From Stieleria magnilauensis (lineage in GTDB: Bacteria; Planctomycetota; Planctomycetia; Pirellulales; Pirellulaceae): a stretch of DNA of 64,000 nucleotides. Under the pieces are notes generated by a model. It was given only the letters and a program-made list of their open reading frames with translations. It had not been told where the DNA came from and ran no database searches. Shown here piece by piece: positions 45,694 to 55,673 of the stretch; position 1 is the stretch's first letter; the number at the start of each line of letters is the position of its first letter. Location: NCBI GenBank assembly GCA_007753675.1, contig CP036432.1, forward strand, positions 1,958,394 to 2,022,393, in the 5' to 3' direction. Both the position numbers and the translations under genes were made by a program.

Positions 45694-47502
45694 ATGCCCT
45701 CTGTCCCGCCGGTCCCGCCACCTCCACCGTCCCGCGGAACCCCGCGTGAGCGCAGCCCCTGGGCCGCTGCAGACGGGGACGAAATGCCGCTGCCCGGACC
45801 GCCGCAACATGGCCCGCCGCAGCCGGCTGACGTGATCGATTCGGACGAAGAAACGCTGGGGGCCGAACCCGTCGACGCTCCACCCGATCACAACGCCCCG
45901 ACCCAAAACGGCAACGTCACGCCGGCCCGAGACGTTCCCTCGATCCCTCCGCCCCCCCCGCCCCGCGCCACCCTGCCCCCGACGCGTCCGATCACCGAAG
46001 TGTCCCAGCCGCGAACCGGGATCGGGTCCGCCGTGACCCGCTGGCGCGGAAGTTTGCCCGAAGTCACGACTGCGGAGACCGAGAACGCCGAATCAGACGC
46101 CGCGGTTGCCGCGGCGGACCCAGACGCCCCCGCCCCCGCGGACGTCGTCACCCGGTCGGCCCCCTCCTGGCTGCTCAGCCTGGTGATCCATTTGATCGTG
46201 CTGCTGATTCTGGCCCTGATCACTTCTCCGACCGGCAACGGTTTCACCAATTTGGTGCTCGATTTCGGGATCAGCAACGAGCCGATCGAGGACGCGTTGG
46301 AACTGGACCTTTCCTCACCGCAAACCGATGACCTGATCGAAGCGCCTCAAGACGCATTGGACGACACGCTATTGGAAACGGAGATTCCGGAAATTTTTGA
46401 AACCGTCGAACCGGCGGAAATGGAAGCGATCCAGCCGGTGCTGCTGGGCGCGGCGCCGATCGAGATTTCCAAACCGATGTTCAGCGGTCGGACCGGGGCG
46501 ATGCGAAAAGCGTTGATGGCGATGTACGGCGCGACCGATGACACCGTCAACGCCGTCAAACTCGGGCTCGCCTGGCTGAAACGACAACAACATCGCAGCG
46601 GTTACTGGAGCATGGTGCAGCCCTACAGCAACGGTGCCGTTTCGGAAAACCGGACCGCCGCGACCGCGATGGCGCTGATCGCGTTTGCCGGAGACGGCAA
46701 CACCCACCTGGAAGGCATGTATCGTGACGAAGTCGACAAGGGGTTGAAATACCTGGTGTCACAACAGGATCGCGGCGGGTTCATGGCCGCCTCGGCCCGC
46801 GGCAACGAGCGCACATACGCCCAAGCCCAAGCGACGATCGCGCTGTGCGAACTGTACGGGATGACCAAAGATTCCTGGTTGCGTGCCTACGCCCAACGCG
46901 CCGTCGATTACGCACTCAAAGCCCAGGCGTCTGACGGCGGATGGAGGTATCGGCCGAACGAACCCGGCGACACCTCGGTCACCGGTTGGTACGTGATGGC
47001 GCTGCAAAGTGCGCTCGGCGCCGGGCTGGAAGTCGATCCGGAGAAGATGAAACTGATCGACAAGTACCTCGATTCGGCGAGCGTTTACTACGGGGCCGGC
47101 TACGCCTACCAACCCGGTCGCTCGGACGCCACGCCCACCATGACGGCTGAAGGTCTGTTGTGTCGCCAATACCTCGGTTGGGAACGAAACGATGGCCGCC
47201 TTCAAGAAGGCCTCAAGCTGTTGCGCACCGATGCCCCCTTCGACATCAATCAACAAAACGTCTACTACTGGTACTACGCGACCCAGGCATTCCACCATGT
47301 CGGCGGCCCGCTGTGGACCGAATGGAACAATGAAATGAAAGTCAAACTGCCGGCTCTGCAAATCAAAGACGGCAGCGAGCGCGGCAGTTGGGCACCGCAA
47401 GGAGACCGTTGGAGCATCGGCGGCCGACTCTACACGACGTGCTTGTCGATCTACTGCCTGGAAGTCTACTACCGACACCTGCCCCTGTACGACCAAAACT
47501 AA
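45694..47502 (+). CDS. Membrane-anchored alpha/alpha-toroid (prenyltransferase-like repeat) protein
   Basis: About 602 residues. The N-terminal 150 residues are Pro/Ala/Asp rich and disordered; one membrane helix follows (LLSLVIHLIVLLILALIT), then an acidic linker, then from about residue 270 an alpha/alpha toroid with terpene-cyclase/prenyltransferase-like repeats (VKLGLAWLKRQQHRSGYWS; GLKYLVSQQDRGGF; ALKAQASDGGWRY; GAGYAYQPG). The repeats lack the DXDD acid motif of squalene cyclases, so enzymatic activity is doubtful; a binding or scaffold role is possible. The ATG at 45694 is preferred over a TTG at 45547. Confidence 0.78.
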   Translation: MPSVPPVPPPPPSRGTPRERSPWAAADGDEMPLPGPPQHGPPQPADVIDSDEETLGAEPVDAPPDHNAPTQNGNVTPARDVPSIPPPPPPRATLPPTRPITEVSQPRTGIGSAVTRWRGSLPEVTTAETENAESDAAVAAADPDAPAPADVVTRSAPSWLLSLVIHLIVLLILALITSPTGNGFTNLVLDFGISNEPIEDALELDLSSPQTDDLIEAPQDALDDTLLETEIPEIFETVEPAEMEAIQPVLLGAAPIEISKPMFSGRTGAMRKALMAMYGATDDTVNAVKLGLAWLKRQQHRSGYWSMVQPYSNGAVSENRTAATAMALIAFAGDGNTHLEGMYRDEVDKGLKYLVSQQDRGGFMAASARGNERTYAQAQATIALCELYGMTKDSWLRAYAQRAVDYALKAQASDGGWRYRPNEPGDTSVTGWYVMALQSALGAGLEVDPEKMKLIDKYLDSASVYYGAGYAYQPGRSDATPTMTAEGLLCRQYLGWERNDGRLQEGLKLLRTDAPFDINQQNVYYWYYATQAFHHVGGPLWTEWNNEMKVKLPALQIKDGSERGSWAPQGDRWSIGGRLYTTCLSIYCLEVYYRHLPLYDQN

Positions 47503-47509
47503 AACCGCC

Positions 47510-47564
47510 AAAGTGGGGTAAGCTTCCAGCTTGCCTGCAAAGTGGGGTAAGCTTCCAGCTTGCC
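47510..47564. repeat. Two identical 26-bp GTAAGCTTCCAGCTTGCC repeats
   Basis: Copies at 47510-47535 and 47539-47564 are identical. The core AAGCTTCCAGCTT is a near-palindrome. Confidence 0.9.
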
Positions 47565-47688
47565 TTGCTGGTTTCACTTGTGAAACGCGGGGAGCAGAAA
47601 CGGTCCCCAATTTTCAACCCAACACCGCGAAGAGAAGCGTCGTTTCCTCTCGTTGTGGTCCGTCGCCAACCCCCACGCACCGCGTGAC

Positions 47689-48147
47689 CTACTGCCCCAA
47701 CACCCGCACGCCCCAATCGGCCAGCGTCACCGCCGCGATCGCGATCAGCGCAATCGTGTAGCGTCGAATCGTCCGGTCGGCCGGCATTTTTCCGCGACGT
47801 ACGATCTGCAGCAACGTCGCCAGACCGCCCAACGCGTACAGGACCAACAGGAATCCGCCCACGTTAGCGCGCGCCGCGGCGACAAGATTTCCCTTCATCG
47901 CGTGCGCCCACGACGTCGTCATGCCGCAACTGGGACAACGAATCCCGAACAGGACACGAATGCTGCACGGCGGGAGTCCCAATTGGTGATGCGTCCCCAA
48001 GCCGGACGAGTTGGGATTCAGCATCCATGCGGTCGCCAGCAATCCGACCAGCATTAAAACCACCGATGCGGCAGCGATCCGCAACAACCAAGAGCGCAGC
48101 GGTGTCGCCTCGCATTCGGGTTGCGGCGACGATCGCGATGAGTCCAC
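47689..48147 (-). CDS. DUF2752 membrane protein
   Basis: About 152 residues from a GTG preceded by a GAGG ribosome site; the frame is open to 48285 but would overlap the divergent gene. Three hydrophobic segments are visible. Between the first two lies FGIRCPSCGMTTSWAHAMKG, the CPxCGxTR-like motif of DUF2752. The family has no known function. Confidence 0.8.
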   Translation of the reverse strand: MDSSRSSPQPECEATPLRSWLLRIAAASVVLMLVGLLATAWMLNPNSSGLGTHHQLGLPPCSIRVLFGIRCPSCGMTTSWAHAMKGNLVAAARANVGGFLLVLYALGGLATLLQIVRRGKMPADRTIRRYTIALIAIAAVTLADWGVRVLGQ

Positions 48148-48271
48148 GCGCGTGAATCCTCGGCGGTTGGGTTTGGAGATGTGAAATGCTGGGCCCGTGC
48201 GAACGGATCTCCCGGCTGTTATTCTGTCGGTTCGTTTTAACACTCCGCAACTTGAACCCAAACCACAGCCC

Positions 48272-49084
48272 GTGAAGTACGCCATTTGTAACGAGACCTT
48301 CGGTGAGATGCCACTTGATCAAGCACTTCAGATCGCTCGAGAGGCGGGCTACACCGGCTGGGAAGTCGCCCCGTTCATGATCACCGACGACGTACCGTCC
48401 TTCACCGCCGACCAGCGGGCTGCGTATCGCGACGCCGTTTCCGCGGGCGGATTGGAAATCATCGGGTTGCATTGGCTGTTGGCCAAGACGGAAGGCTTTC
48501 ATTTGACCACGCTGGACGAGGACGTGCGTCGAAAGACCAGCGAGTACCTCTGCGAACTGGCGCGGTTGTGCCGTGACCTGGGCGGAGACGTGATGGTGTT
48601 GGGTTCCCCGCAGCAACGCAATTTTCCGGCCAGCCAAACCGAAGAGCAGGCGATGGAAGCGGCGGCGGCGTGTTTGCGCGGCGCGGTGCCGACCCTGGAA
48701 GAATGCGGGGTCCGGATCGCGATCGAGCCGCTCGGGCGTGGCGAAGGTAACTTCCTCAACACCGCCGCGGCCGGACGCGATTTAATGAATCGAATCGACA
48801 GCGAGCAGGTGGGATTGCACCTGGACGTCAAAGCAATGAGCGACGAACCGACACCGGTTCCGCAGATCATCCGTGACAACGCCGACGTGATGATGCACTT
48901 TCACGCCAATGATCCCAATCTGCTCGGTCCGGGGATGGGTGACGTGGACTTTCGGCCGGTTTTTGAAGCGATCAAAGAAGTCGGCTACGACGGCTGGACC
49001 AGCGTCGAAGTCTTTGATTACTCGCTCGGCGCCGAGACGATTGCCCGCCAGAGCATGGCCAACATGCTCGCCGCCCAAACGTGA
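48272..49084 (+). CDS. Sugar phosphate isomerase/epimerase-like TIM barrel
   Basis: About 270 residues from a GTG. CNETFGEMPLDQALQIAREA, RIAIEPLG with the metal Glu, VGLHLDVKAM and MHFHANDPNLLGPGMGDVDF, and WTSVEVFDY are the AP-endonuclease-2/xylose-isomerase-like fold with metal ligands in order. Substrate unknown. Its stop overlaps the start of the synthetase gene downstream. Confidence 0.85.
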   Translation: MKYAICNETFGEMPLDQALQIAREAGYTGWEVAPFMITDDVPSFTADQRAAYRDAVSAGGLEIIGLHWLLAKTEGFHLTTLDEDVRRKTSEYLCELARLCRDLGGDVMVLGSPQQRNFPASQTEEQAMEAAAACLRGAVPTLEECGVRIAIEPLGRGEGNFLNTAAAGRDLMNRIDSEQVGLHLDVKAMSDEPTPVPQIIRDNADVMMHFHANDPNLLGPGMGDVDFRPVFEAIKEVGYDGWTSVEVFDYSLGAETIARQSMANMLAAQT

Positions 49085-50016
49085 TGCGAACCCGCCTGGC
49101 TCCCTCCCCGACCGGTGCTCAGCATCTGGGCAACGCGCGAACGCACTTGATCGCGTACTGGGCCGCGCGTCGTGCGGGAGGCGAATTGGTGTTTCGCATC
49201 GACAACCTTGACTCGCCCCGCGTCAAGACTTGGGCGATCGACCAGGCCGTCGAGGACCTTCGTTGGCTGGGCATCGATTGGGACGGGCAACCCACGCTTC
49301 AAACCGAACACGAAGCTCTCTACCAGCAAACGCTGGCGACGCTGACCCACGGCGGCGACAATCTGGCATACCCTTGCGTCTGTTCACGCAAAGACATCGC
49401 CGAAGCGCTTTCGGCACCCCATGAAAGTCGATTTCGCGGTGAAGGGCCGATCTATCCGGGAACCTGTGCCGGCTATCGCGACGGCGACGACGTCCCGCAA
49501 CAGCCTCATTGTTGGCGACTTCGTGTCAGCGACCAGACGTTAGAATTCGACGATTCGGTGCTGGGGATTCAGCGTTGCAATCCGGCCCAGGAACTCGGCG
49601 ATTTCCCGATCACGTCCAAAAACGATCAAGTCTCGTACCAGCTTGCCGTCGTGGTCGACGACCATGTCCAAGGCGTCGACGTTGTCATCCGCGGCAACGA
49701 CCTGGTCGCCAGCACATTTCGGCAACTGGACCTGTATCGTCACCTCGGCTATCCGCCGCCGCGTTACGCCCACGTCCCGTTGGTCTTGGGCAGCGACGGG
49801 CGACGATTGGCCAAACGTCACGGCGACACGCGGCTGAGTCACTATCGCGAGTGTGGCGTCGCGCCCGAAGCGATCGTCGGTTGGGCGGCCCATTCGCTCG
49901 GGTTGACCGACACCGCCGAGCCGCAAAAAGCGGCCGACCTGATCGACCAGTTCGACTGGTCGCGTTTGCCCACCCAGGACACCGTGATGGACACGGACCG
50001 ATTGTTCGGATTGTGA
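49084..50016 (+). CDS. gluQ: Glutamyl-Q tRNA(Asp) synthetase
   Basis: About 310 residues, the short form without an anticodon-binding domain. RLAPSPTGAQHLGNART is the HIGH-region and LAKRHGDTRL the KMSKS-region. Zinc-ligand cysteines are seen in YPCVCSRKDI and YPGTCAGY. It puts glutamate on the queuosine of tRNA(Asp). The ATG overlaps the preceding stop (TGATG); a GTG three bases earlier is possible. Confidence 0.88.
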   Translation: MRTRLAPSPTGAQHLGNARTHLIAYWAARRAGGELVFRIDNLDSPRVKTWAIDQAVEDLRWLGIDWDGQPTLQTEHEALYQQTLATLTHGGDNLAYPCVCSRKDIAEALSAPHESRFRGEGPIYPGTCAGYRDGDDVPQQPHCWRLRVSDQTLEFDDSVLGIQRCNPAQELGDFPITSKNDQVSYQLAVVVDDHVQGVDVVIRGNDLVASTFRQLDLYRHLGYPPPRYAHVPLVLGSDGRRLAKRHGDTRLSHYRECGVAPEAIVGWAAHSLGLTDTAEPQKAADLIDQFDWSRLPTQDTVMDTDRLFGL

Positions 50017-50417
50017 GCATCGTCGCGCCCACGTGTTAGATGCCGTCTGCCAAATCGTTCTCGCTTAACCCATCGCGGACGGTTGTCTCGATGCGTCTGG
50101 CAAACACGATTGCGAGATCACGGTCGACGCATCCCCGTCAAAATCGCCCGACTATCGCGGCGACGGAGCGCCGTGGAGTCGATGCAAAACGACAGCGACC
50201 GTTCGTTTCCGTTGAGTTCACGCGTGACCGCCTTCTCGACCGCACGTGCGATCGCCAGCCCCTCGTTTCGCCTCCCTTTGATGGCGTTGGGCTTTCCCCG
50301 CACCCGTGGTTGGTTCGTCAACTTTCTCTCACATCGAACGCGACGAAGCCACCTTCGTTTTCCAGGCCGACAGTGTCCGAGTAGGAAGCGACTTAAACAG
50401 GATGAAGGAGTAATACT
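50017..50417. other. Intergenic region upstream of a barrel gene
   Basis: Short frames cross it but none looks real. A ribosome site (GAAGGAG) lies just before the GTG at 50418. Confidence 0.4.
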
Positions 50418-52031
50418 GTGAGAACTCAATTGATGCGACACTTCGCAATCGCACTCGGATTCAGTCTCGGGGCCGCCGCCGCCCTGGACTGCACCGCAGG
50501 CAATCCCGGCGTTGCCGACAATGGCACCTATCAGGCCCCCGCGCGATGGAACAATTTTCGACGCCCGACTGCGCCGATCCAGCCCAATCGTTCCGGCAAT
50601 ATCGCATTGCCCTTCGGCGCTTCGGTTCAATCGGTCGCCGCGCAAAACGCGATTGAAGAACTGCCGCATCCCGAAGGCGAGCGCGTCTACCCACCGGTGC
50701 CGAGCATGCCGGCGGCACCCGGGTATGCACCGCAGCACAATCACCACCCCCATCCTACCGTAGCGGTGCAATCCCCGGTCGCCGCACAGGCCCCCTTGGG
50801 ATCGTCTTGTGCCCCCGCGGGATCGTCATGCGCGCCCTGCGATTCCTACGGGCACACCAGTCCCTACGCCGCCGCCGCCGCGGCACCTTGGCAGGGTGCA
50901 TCCAGTGGAAGCTGCGCGACGGCCCCCGCCCGGGGACCGCGCCCGATTTCACCTTGGTTTGGTGGTTCGAATCTGTTGTTCTGGAATATCGCCGGCAGCG
51001 ACAACACTCCGCTGGTCACCGACGACAGCAGCATGGTGCTGTTGCGAAACAGAGACTTGGAACCGACCGACGACACCAGTTTCGACGTGCACGCCGGTCG
51101 CTACTTCGGATGTGGTCAGTACGCCATCGATGTGGGCTACATGCTTTGGGACCCGGACTGCTTGTGCCGCCAGGTTCCCGACAGCGGTGCCGGATTGCGA
51201 TTGATCAACCCCGCGCTTCAAACCGCATCGATCAACCGGGGCGCCGGTGCGACGACCGTCTATGACGATTACGACATGAACGCGGCGAGCATTCAAGTGA
51301 TCCGTGACTTGAGAATCCAAAGTCTGGAAGTCAACCTCGTCGGCTTCGGTTTGATGGGTGCCCGGCGATTAGGATCCTGCAGCCCGGGTTCGATTTGGGG
51401 CGGTGGCTGTGGTTTCGGAGGCTGCAAAGACAAAGCGTGCGGCAGCGCCATCGGTCCGCTCGCACGGGCCGCCGGCGGGCGACTTCGAATCCAGAACTCA
51501 CACGGTTTCCGTTGGTTCCAACTCGAAGACGAACTGGAAATCGGCGGCGACGTCGACGGCATGACCGGCTACGGAGCGAATGACTTGTATTACAAGTCGA
51601 TCACCGAGAACAACTTGTTCGGATACCAATTCGGCTCGCGACTGAGTTATTGCATGGGCAGCCGAGCGATGTTCAATCTGGGCGGAAAAATCGGCGTCTA
51701 CGGCAACGATGCGGAATTCTTTCACAGCATCACCACCACCACCGCAACCGGCTACACCAACTCGCAAGGTGCCGGTGCCGGCGATCTTTACACCCGGCAA
51801 TCGGACATCTCGGTGGCCGGACTGGGCGAATTGGACCTCGGACTCGGCTACCGAATCAGCAATTGCTGGACCATCAACGGCGGCTATCGCGTCTTGGCGG
51901 CTTGCGGTGTGGCCACCGCTGTGGGCCAGATGCCGACCGAATACACCTCCGCCGCTTCGGCCGGGGCGGTACGTGCGGACGACTGCTTGATCCTGCACGG
52001 GGCCTACGTCGGATTCGACTACAACTGGTAA
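50418..52031 (+). CDS. BBP7-type outer-membrane beta-barrel protein
   Basis: About 537 residues from a GTG with an upstream GGAG. Signal peptide (FAIALGFSLGAAAALDCTAG). Residues about 50-170 are Pro/Ala rich with a Cys patch (SSCAPAGSSCAPCDS). The remainder has alternating strands (FDVHAGRYFGCGQYAIDVGY; ITNGGYRVL-type segments) and ends VGFDYNW. A perfect terminator follows. Family as for the barrel at 3477; function unknown. Confidence 0.77.
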   Translation: MRTQLMRHFAIALGFSLGAAAALDCTAGNPGVADNGTYQAPARWNNFRRPTAPIQPNRSGNIALPFGASVQSVAAQNAIEELPHPEGERVYPPVPSMPAAPGYAPQHNHHPHPTVAVQSPVAAQAPLGSSCAPAGSSCAPCDSYGHTSPYAAAAAAPWQGASSGSCATAPARGPRPISPWFGGSNLLFWNIAGSDNTPLVTDDSSMVLLRNRDLEPTDDTSFDVHAGRYFGCGQYAIDVGYMLWDPDCLCRQVPDSGAGLRLINPALQTASINRGAGATTVYDDYDMNAASIQVIRDLRIQSLEVNLVGFGLMGARRLGSCSPGSIWGGGCGFGGCKDKACGSAIGPLARAAGGRLRIQNSHGFRWFQLEDELEIGGDVDGMTGYGANDLYYKSITENNLFGYQFGSRLSYCMGSRAMFNLGGKIGVYGNDAEFFHSITTTTATGYTNSQGAGAGDLYTRQSDISVAGLGELDLGLGYRISNCWTINGGYRVLAACGVATAVGQMPTEYTSAASAGAVRADDCLILHGAYVGFDYNW

Positions 52032-52064
52032 GCGTCGCGAGCACTTCGCCGACGTCCCCTTTCA

Positions 52065-52095
52065 AACGCGAGCGTGGTTGCCACGCTCGCGTTTT
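52065..52095 (+). terminator. Rho-independent terminator
   Basis: A perfect 13-bp stem AACGCGAGCGTGG / CCACGCTCGCGTT with loop TTG is followed by TT. Confidence 0.88.
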
Positions 52096-52196
52096 GTTAT
52101 TGGGGGTCAGCCGCGGGTCGAACTTCAGGACGAGGACCTCTCACAAGATCCACGACGGGTCCGTCGACTCTTGAACTTAGGTTTCCGCTCTCTGAA

Positions 52197-53138
52197 CTAC
52201 GACTTCTGCCCGGCGTAACGCAGGCTGCGGCAGACCAGTCCCTTGACCGCTTCGATGTCTGCCGACAACGCGACTTCCATGTTGGCTTGCCATTCCGGAC
52301 GCAGCCGCTGGTCAAACACCGACATGCCGCGGGTGAGCAGACCTTGCGTTTCGACCTTGCCCGCCATTTCCGTCCACTGGAACAGCTCGGGTTCGACGAC
52401 GGCTGCAATCGTCGCCGCATCGATCAACGGGATCAGCTCGCGTCCCAAGCGTTGGTGGGCGGTACGGAAAGCGAATGGCATCATTTGATGCAGCAATTCG
52501 CCGGCCCGAGTCTCAGTCGAAGGCAGTTGTTCTAATAATTCGACGCCAAACTGCACCTCGCCGGTAACATCCAACGGCAGCAGACTCTTGGTCGTCGGCG
52601 AGGCGAACACTTCACTGGCCGCAGCCGGATCAAAAAACAAGTTGAATTCGGCCACACAGCTCGCATTGCCGGCGACATTCACCGCTCCGCCGCTGATCAC
52701 GATTTTGTCGAGCAAGTTGATGGCTGCCGGATCTCGGCGATACAGTCGAGCGACATTGGACAGCGGTCCCAGGCAAACCAGCGTGATTTCGTTGGGATAC
52801 TTGCGGACCAGTTCCGCAATCACCTTTTCACTGCTCGGTAAATGCTGACGCTGTGTTTCACCGACCGACAGTTCGCCCAGGCCGCAGCGACCGTTTAAGA
52901 ACAGATCGTCGATCGCCGACGCCGTCTCCGGCGGAATCGCCTTGCCGATTCGCGGATATCGTGGGGGATCGAGCATCGAGACGATGGCACAGACGTTGGA
53001 CGTTGCCTGTTCGGCCGTAACGGTCCCCGCGGTCGCGGTGACCGCCAAAACCTCCAAGCGAGGGTCAAACAATGAGGCCGTCAGGGCGACGGCGTCGTCA
53101 ATTCCAGGGTCGGTGTCGATGATGATTTTTCGTGTCAT
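52197..53138 (-). CDS. Inosine-uridine preferring nucleoside hydrolase family protein
   Basis: About 313 residues. IIIDTDPGIDDAVAL is the calcium-binding signature; LGPLSNVA, ISGGAV and AEFNLFFDP complete the family pattern. It splits ribonucleosides to base and ribose in salvage; which nucleoside cannot be told. It diverges from trpD by about 120 bp. Confidence 0.92.
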   Translation of the reverse strand: MTRKIIIDTDPGIDDAVALTASLFDPRLEVLAVTATAGTVTAEQATSNVCAIVSMLDPPRYPRIGKAIPPETASAIDDLFLNGRCGLGELSVGETQRQHLPSSEKVIAELVRKYPNEITLVCLGPLSNVARLYRRDPAAINLLDKIVISGGAVNVAGNASCVAEFNLFFDPAAASEVFASPTTKSLLPLDVTGEVQFGVELLEQLPSTETRAGELLHQMMPFAFRTAHQRLGRELIPLIDAATIAAVVEPELFQWTEMAGKVETQGLLTRGMSVFDQRLRPEWQANMEVALSADIEAVKGLVCRSLRYAGQKS

Positions 53139-53257
53139 GCGAAAAGTGTAAGTTCACGGGCGTTTCGAAACGAGCCCGATCCGCTAAAGTGCTGGGCGTT
53201 CCACGAAACCGACGCGATCCCCGCCCCATTTGGCTCATCAAATCCCCCCAACTGCCG

Positions 53258-54271
53258 ATGACAACTTTTGATGACGCGATCCAGCAAGCCACCGCCGGAG
53301 AAGACCTCTCCGCCGAGCAAACCGCCGTCCTGATCGACCAAATGCTCAGCGGTGAGGCACCCAAAGAGCAAATCGGGCAGTTGTTGCTGGCGCTGAGCAG
53401 CAAGGGCGAAGCGGTTTCCGAAATCGTCGGCGCCGCGACCGCGATGCGCCGCCACATGACGCGAATCCCACACCATCACGAGCTTTTGCTGGACACTTGC
53501 GGAACCGGTGGCAGCCGCAGCGGATCGTTCAACATCAGCACGGCGATTGCGATTGTCACCGCCGCCTGCGGCGTCCCGGTCGCCAAACACGGCAATCGCA
53601 AAGCCACCAGCGTGACGGGCTCGGCTGATGTGCTGGAAGAACTCGGCGTGGGAATCGAATCCGATGCCCAGCAAGTGGCCCGGCGGCTCGATGAAATCGG
53701 CTTGTGTTTTTGTTTCGCCGTAAAATTACACCCGGCGATGCGACACGTCGTCGGCATCCGACGAAAACTGGGCGTCAAAACCTTGTTCAACCTGCTCGGT
53801 CCGCTCTGCAACCCGGCCGGGGCGACGCACCAATTGCTCGGGACCAGCAACGTCGACGCCCAATCGAAAATCGCCGACGCGATCGCACAACTGGGCACGG
53901 CGCGGTCTTTTGTCGTGCATGCCGCCGATGGCCAAGACGAAGTGTCCCTGGACCGTTACACCGACGCCGTCGAAGTCGCGGGCAATCAAGTCACCGAGCG
54001 GTACCGCTGGACTCCGGACGATTTCGGCTTGCCGGCGGCGACCGTCGACGCTCTGGCCGCCAGCGGCCCTGCCGAGAGCGCTGCGATCATTCGCCGCATC
54101 CTGGACGGCCAACCCGGTCCCACTCGCGACACCGTCGTCGCGGGCGTCGCAGCGGCCTTGTTGCTGACCGGATCCGCTCCTTCGCTGGCCGCCGGCGTCC
54201 AACGTGCCGCCGAGGTGATTGACAGCGGGGCGGCAAAGGCCAAATTGGAGCAACTGGCGAGCGCTCTGTAA
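53258..54271 (+). CDS. trpD: Anthranilate phosphoribosyltransferase
   Basis: About 337 residues. LLDTCGTGGSRSGSFNIST binds PRPP; VAKHGNRKATSVTGSADVLE and RKLGVKTLFNLLGPLCNPAG are the other conserved blocks. It joins anthranilate to PRPP in tryptophan synthesis. It is not next to other trp genes here. The ATG at 53258 matches the usual family start; the frame upstream is not homologous. Confidence 0.94.
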   Translation: MTTFDDAIQQATAGEDLSAEQTAVLIDQMLSGEAPKEQIGQLLLALSSKGEAVSEIVGAATAMRRHMTRIPHHHELLLDTCGTGGSRSGSFNISTAIAIVTAACGVPVAKHGNRKATSVTGSADVLEELGVGIESDAQQVARRLDEIGLCFCFAVKLHPAMRHVVGIRRKLGVKTLFNLLGPLCNPAGATHQLLGTSNVDAQSKIADAIAQLGTARSFVVHAADGQDEVSLDRYTDAVEVAGNQVTERYRWTPDDFGLPAATVDALAASGPAESAAIIRRILDGQPGPTRDTVVAGVAAALLLTGSAPSLAAGVQRAAEVIDSGAAKAKLEQLASAL

Positions 54272-54395
54272 TGGCCAGCGCGAGGCAAAAGCCGGCGCGT
54301 TGTCAAAGTCGCCACGTCTGATCCGGTTAACGTTCCCCAGGATTTGCGGTTCCTACCGCGTTTGAAACCAATTCACCCGATTTCTGCATCCCAAC

Positions 54396-55538
54396 ATGCC
54401 TGCAACCGATTACGCCGCACGATTCCGCGAAATCCGTGACAAAGTTGAATCCGAAGAACGGCTCAGCTTGGACGACGGGATCTTCCTCTACAATCCCGCC
54501 GTGCCACTGCAGGAAGTCGGACAATTGGCCAACCTGGTCCGTGAACGCAAAAACGGCAACGTGGGTTATTTCAATATCAACACCCACCTGAACCCGACCA
54601 ACGTCTGCGTCTATCGCTGCCGGTTCTGCGCGTTCCGCAGCGACCTGCGCGACCCCAAGGGCTACGTGATGAACGACGAACAAATCGTCGAACGCGGCCG
54701 CGAAGCCACCGAAAACGGATGCACAGAAATGCACATCGTCGGCGGGCTGCATCACAAGATGCCGTACGAGTGGTACCGCGGCATCATCGAACTGCTGAAC
54801 AAGACCTACCCCCAAATCCATCTCAAAGCATGGACCGCCGTTGAAATCAATTGGTTCGAATTCCAGACCAAGAAATCGAAACAATGGGTGCTGCAAGACA
54901 TGCGCGATGCCGGGCTGGGAAGCATGCCCGGTGGCGGGGCCGAGATCTTTCACCCCGAAGTCCGCGACCAGTTGTGCGAGCACAAAGCGAACACGCACGA
55001 ATGGCTGCAGATCCATCAAACGGCCCACGAAATCGGCCTGAGAACCAATTGTACGATGCTGTACGGTCACGTCGAACAGGCCTACCACCGCATCGATCAC
55101 CTGATCCGGTTGCGTGAATTACAAGACCGGACGGGCGGATTTCAAGTCTTTATCCCGCTGGCGTTTCACCCCGAAAACACCAAGCTGGACAACATCAAGA
55201 AACCGTCGGCCCTGATGGATCTGCGGACGATGGCGATCAGCCGGCTGATGCTCGACAACGTCCAACACATCAAGGCGTACTGGATCATGCTGGGCATCGA
55301 AACCGCACAAACCGCGCTCGCCTATGGCGCCGACGACATCGACGGCACGGTCCGGCACGAATTGATTTATCACGACGCCGGCGCCACAACCCCGGAATGC
55401 CTGAGCGTCGATCACATCAAACAGTTGATCGCCGAAGCCGGTCGCGACCCCGTCGAGCGAGACACGGTTTACAACCACGTCCACCGCGAACCCCACGATT
55501 TCACGAAATGGACGTCCGGCGCTCCGGTCGGCGTCTGA
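54396..55538 (+). CDS. mqnE: Aminofutalosine synthase (radical SAM)
   Basis: About 380 residues. The radical SAM cluster is CVYRCRFC (residues 71-78). NINTHLNPTNVC, MHIVGGLHH, PGGGAEIFHPEVR and FIPLAFHPENTKLD are typical of MqnE. It adds the adenosyl radical to a carboxyvinyl-oxybenzoate to make aminofutalosine, the first committed reaction after MqnA in the futalosine route to menaquinone. MqnC is the closest alternative, but the length and motifs fit MqnE. Confidence 0.92.
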   Translation: MPATDYAARFREIRDKVESEERLSLDDGIFLYNPAVPLQEVGQLANLVRERKNGNVGYFNINTHLNPTNVCVYRCRFCAFRSDLRDPKGYVMNDEQIVERGREATENGCTEMHIVGGLHHKMPYEWYRGIIELLNKTYPQIHLKAWTAVEINWFEFQTKKSKQWVLQDMRDAGLGSMPGGGAEIFHPEVRDQLCEHKANTHEWLQIHQTAHEIGLRTNCTMLYGHVEQAYHRIDHLIRLRELQDRTGGFQVFIPLAFHPENTKLDNIKKPSALMDLRTMAISRLMLDNVQHIKAYWIMLGIETAQTALAYGADDIDGTVRHELIYHDAGATTPECLSVDHIKQLIAEAGRDPVERDTVYNHVHREPHDFTKWTSGAPVGV

Positions 55539-55673
55539 GAGAAACCTGCGGGACAGGCTTCCAGGCGGTCGTGCTACTGATTCGATCGCGAGAAGCCTCT
55601 CCCCCCATCGGCCGCGGCGGCGGGTTAGAATTTGGGACACCCCGAATTCCCGCCCTCAAGCTCCGCCGGTCCC

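Noticed and set aside
50040..50421. Small plus-strand frames before the barrel gene
   Set aside because: Arg/Ser-rich composition, no ribosome site and overlapping frames; likely untranslated leader.
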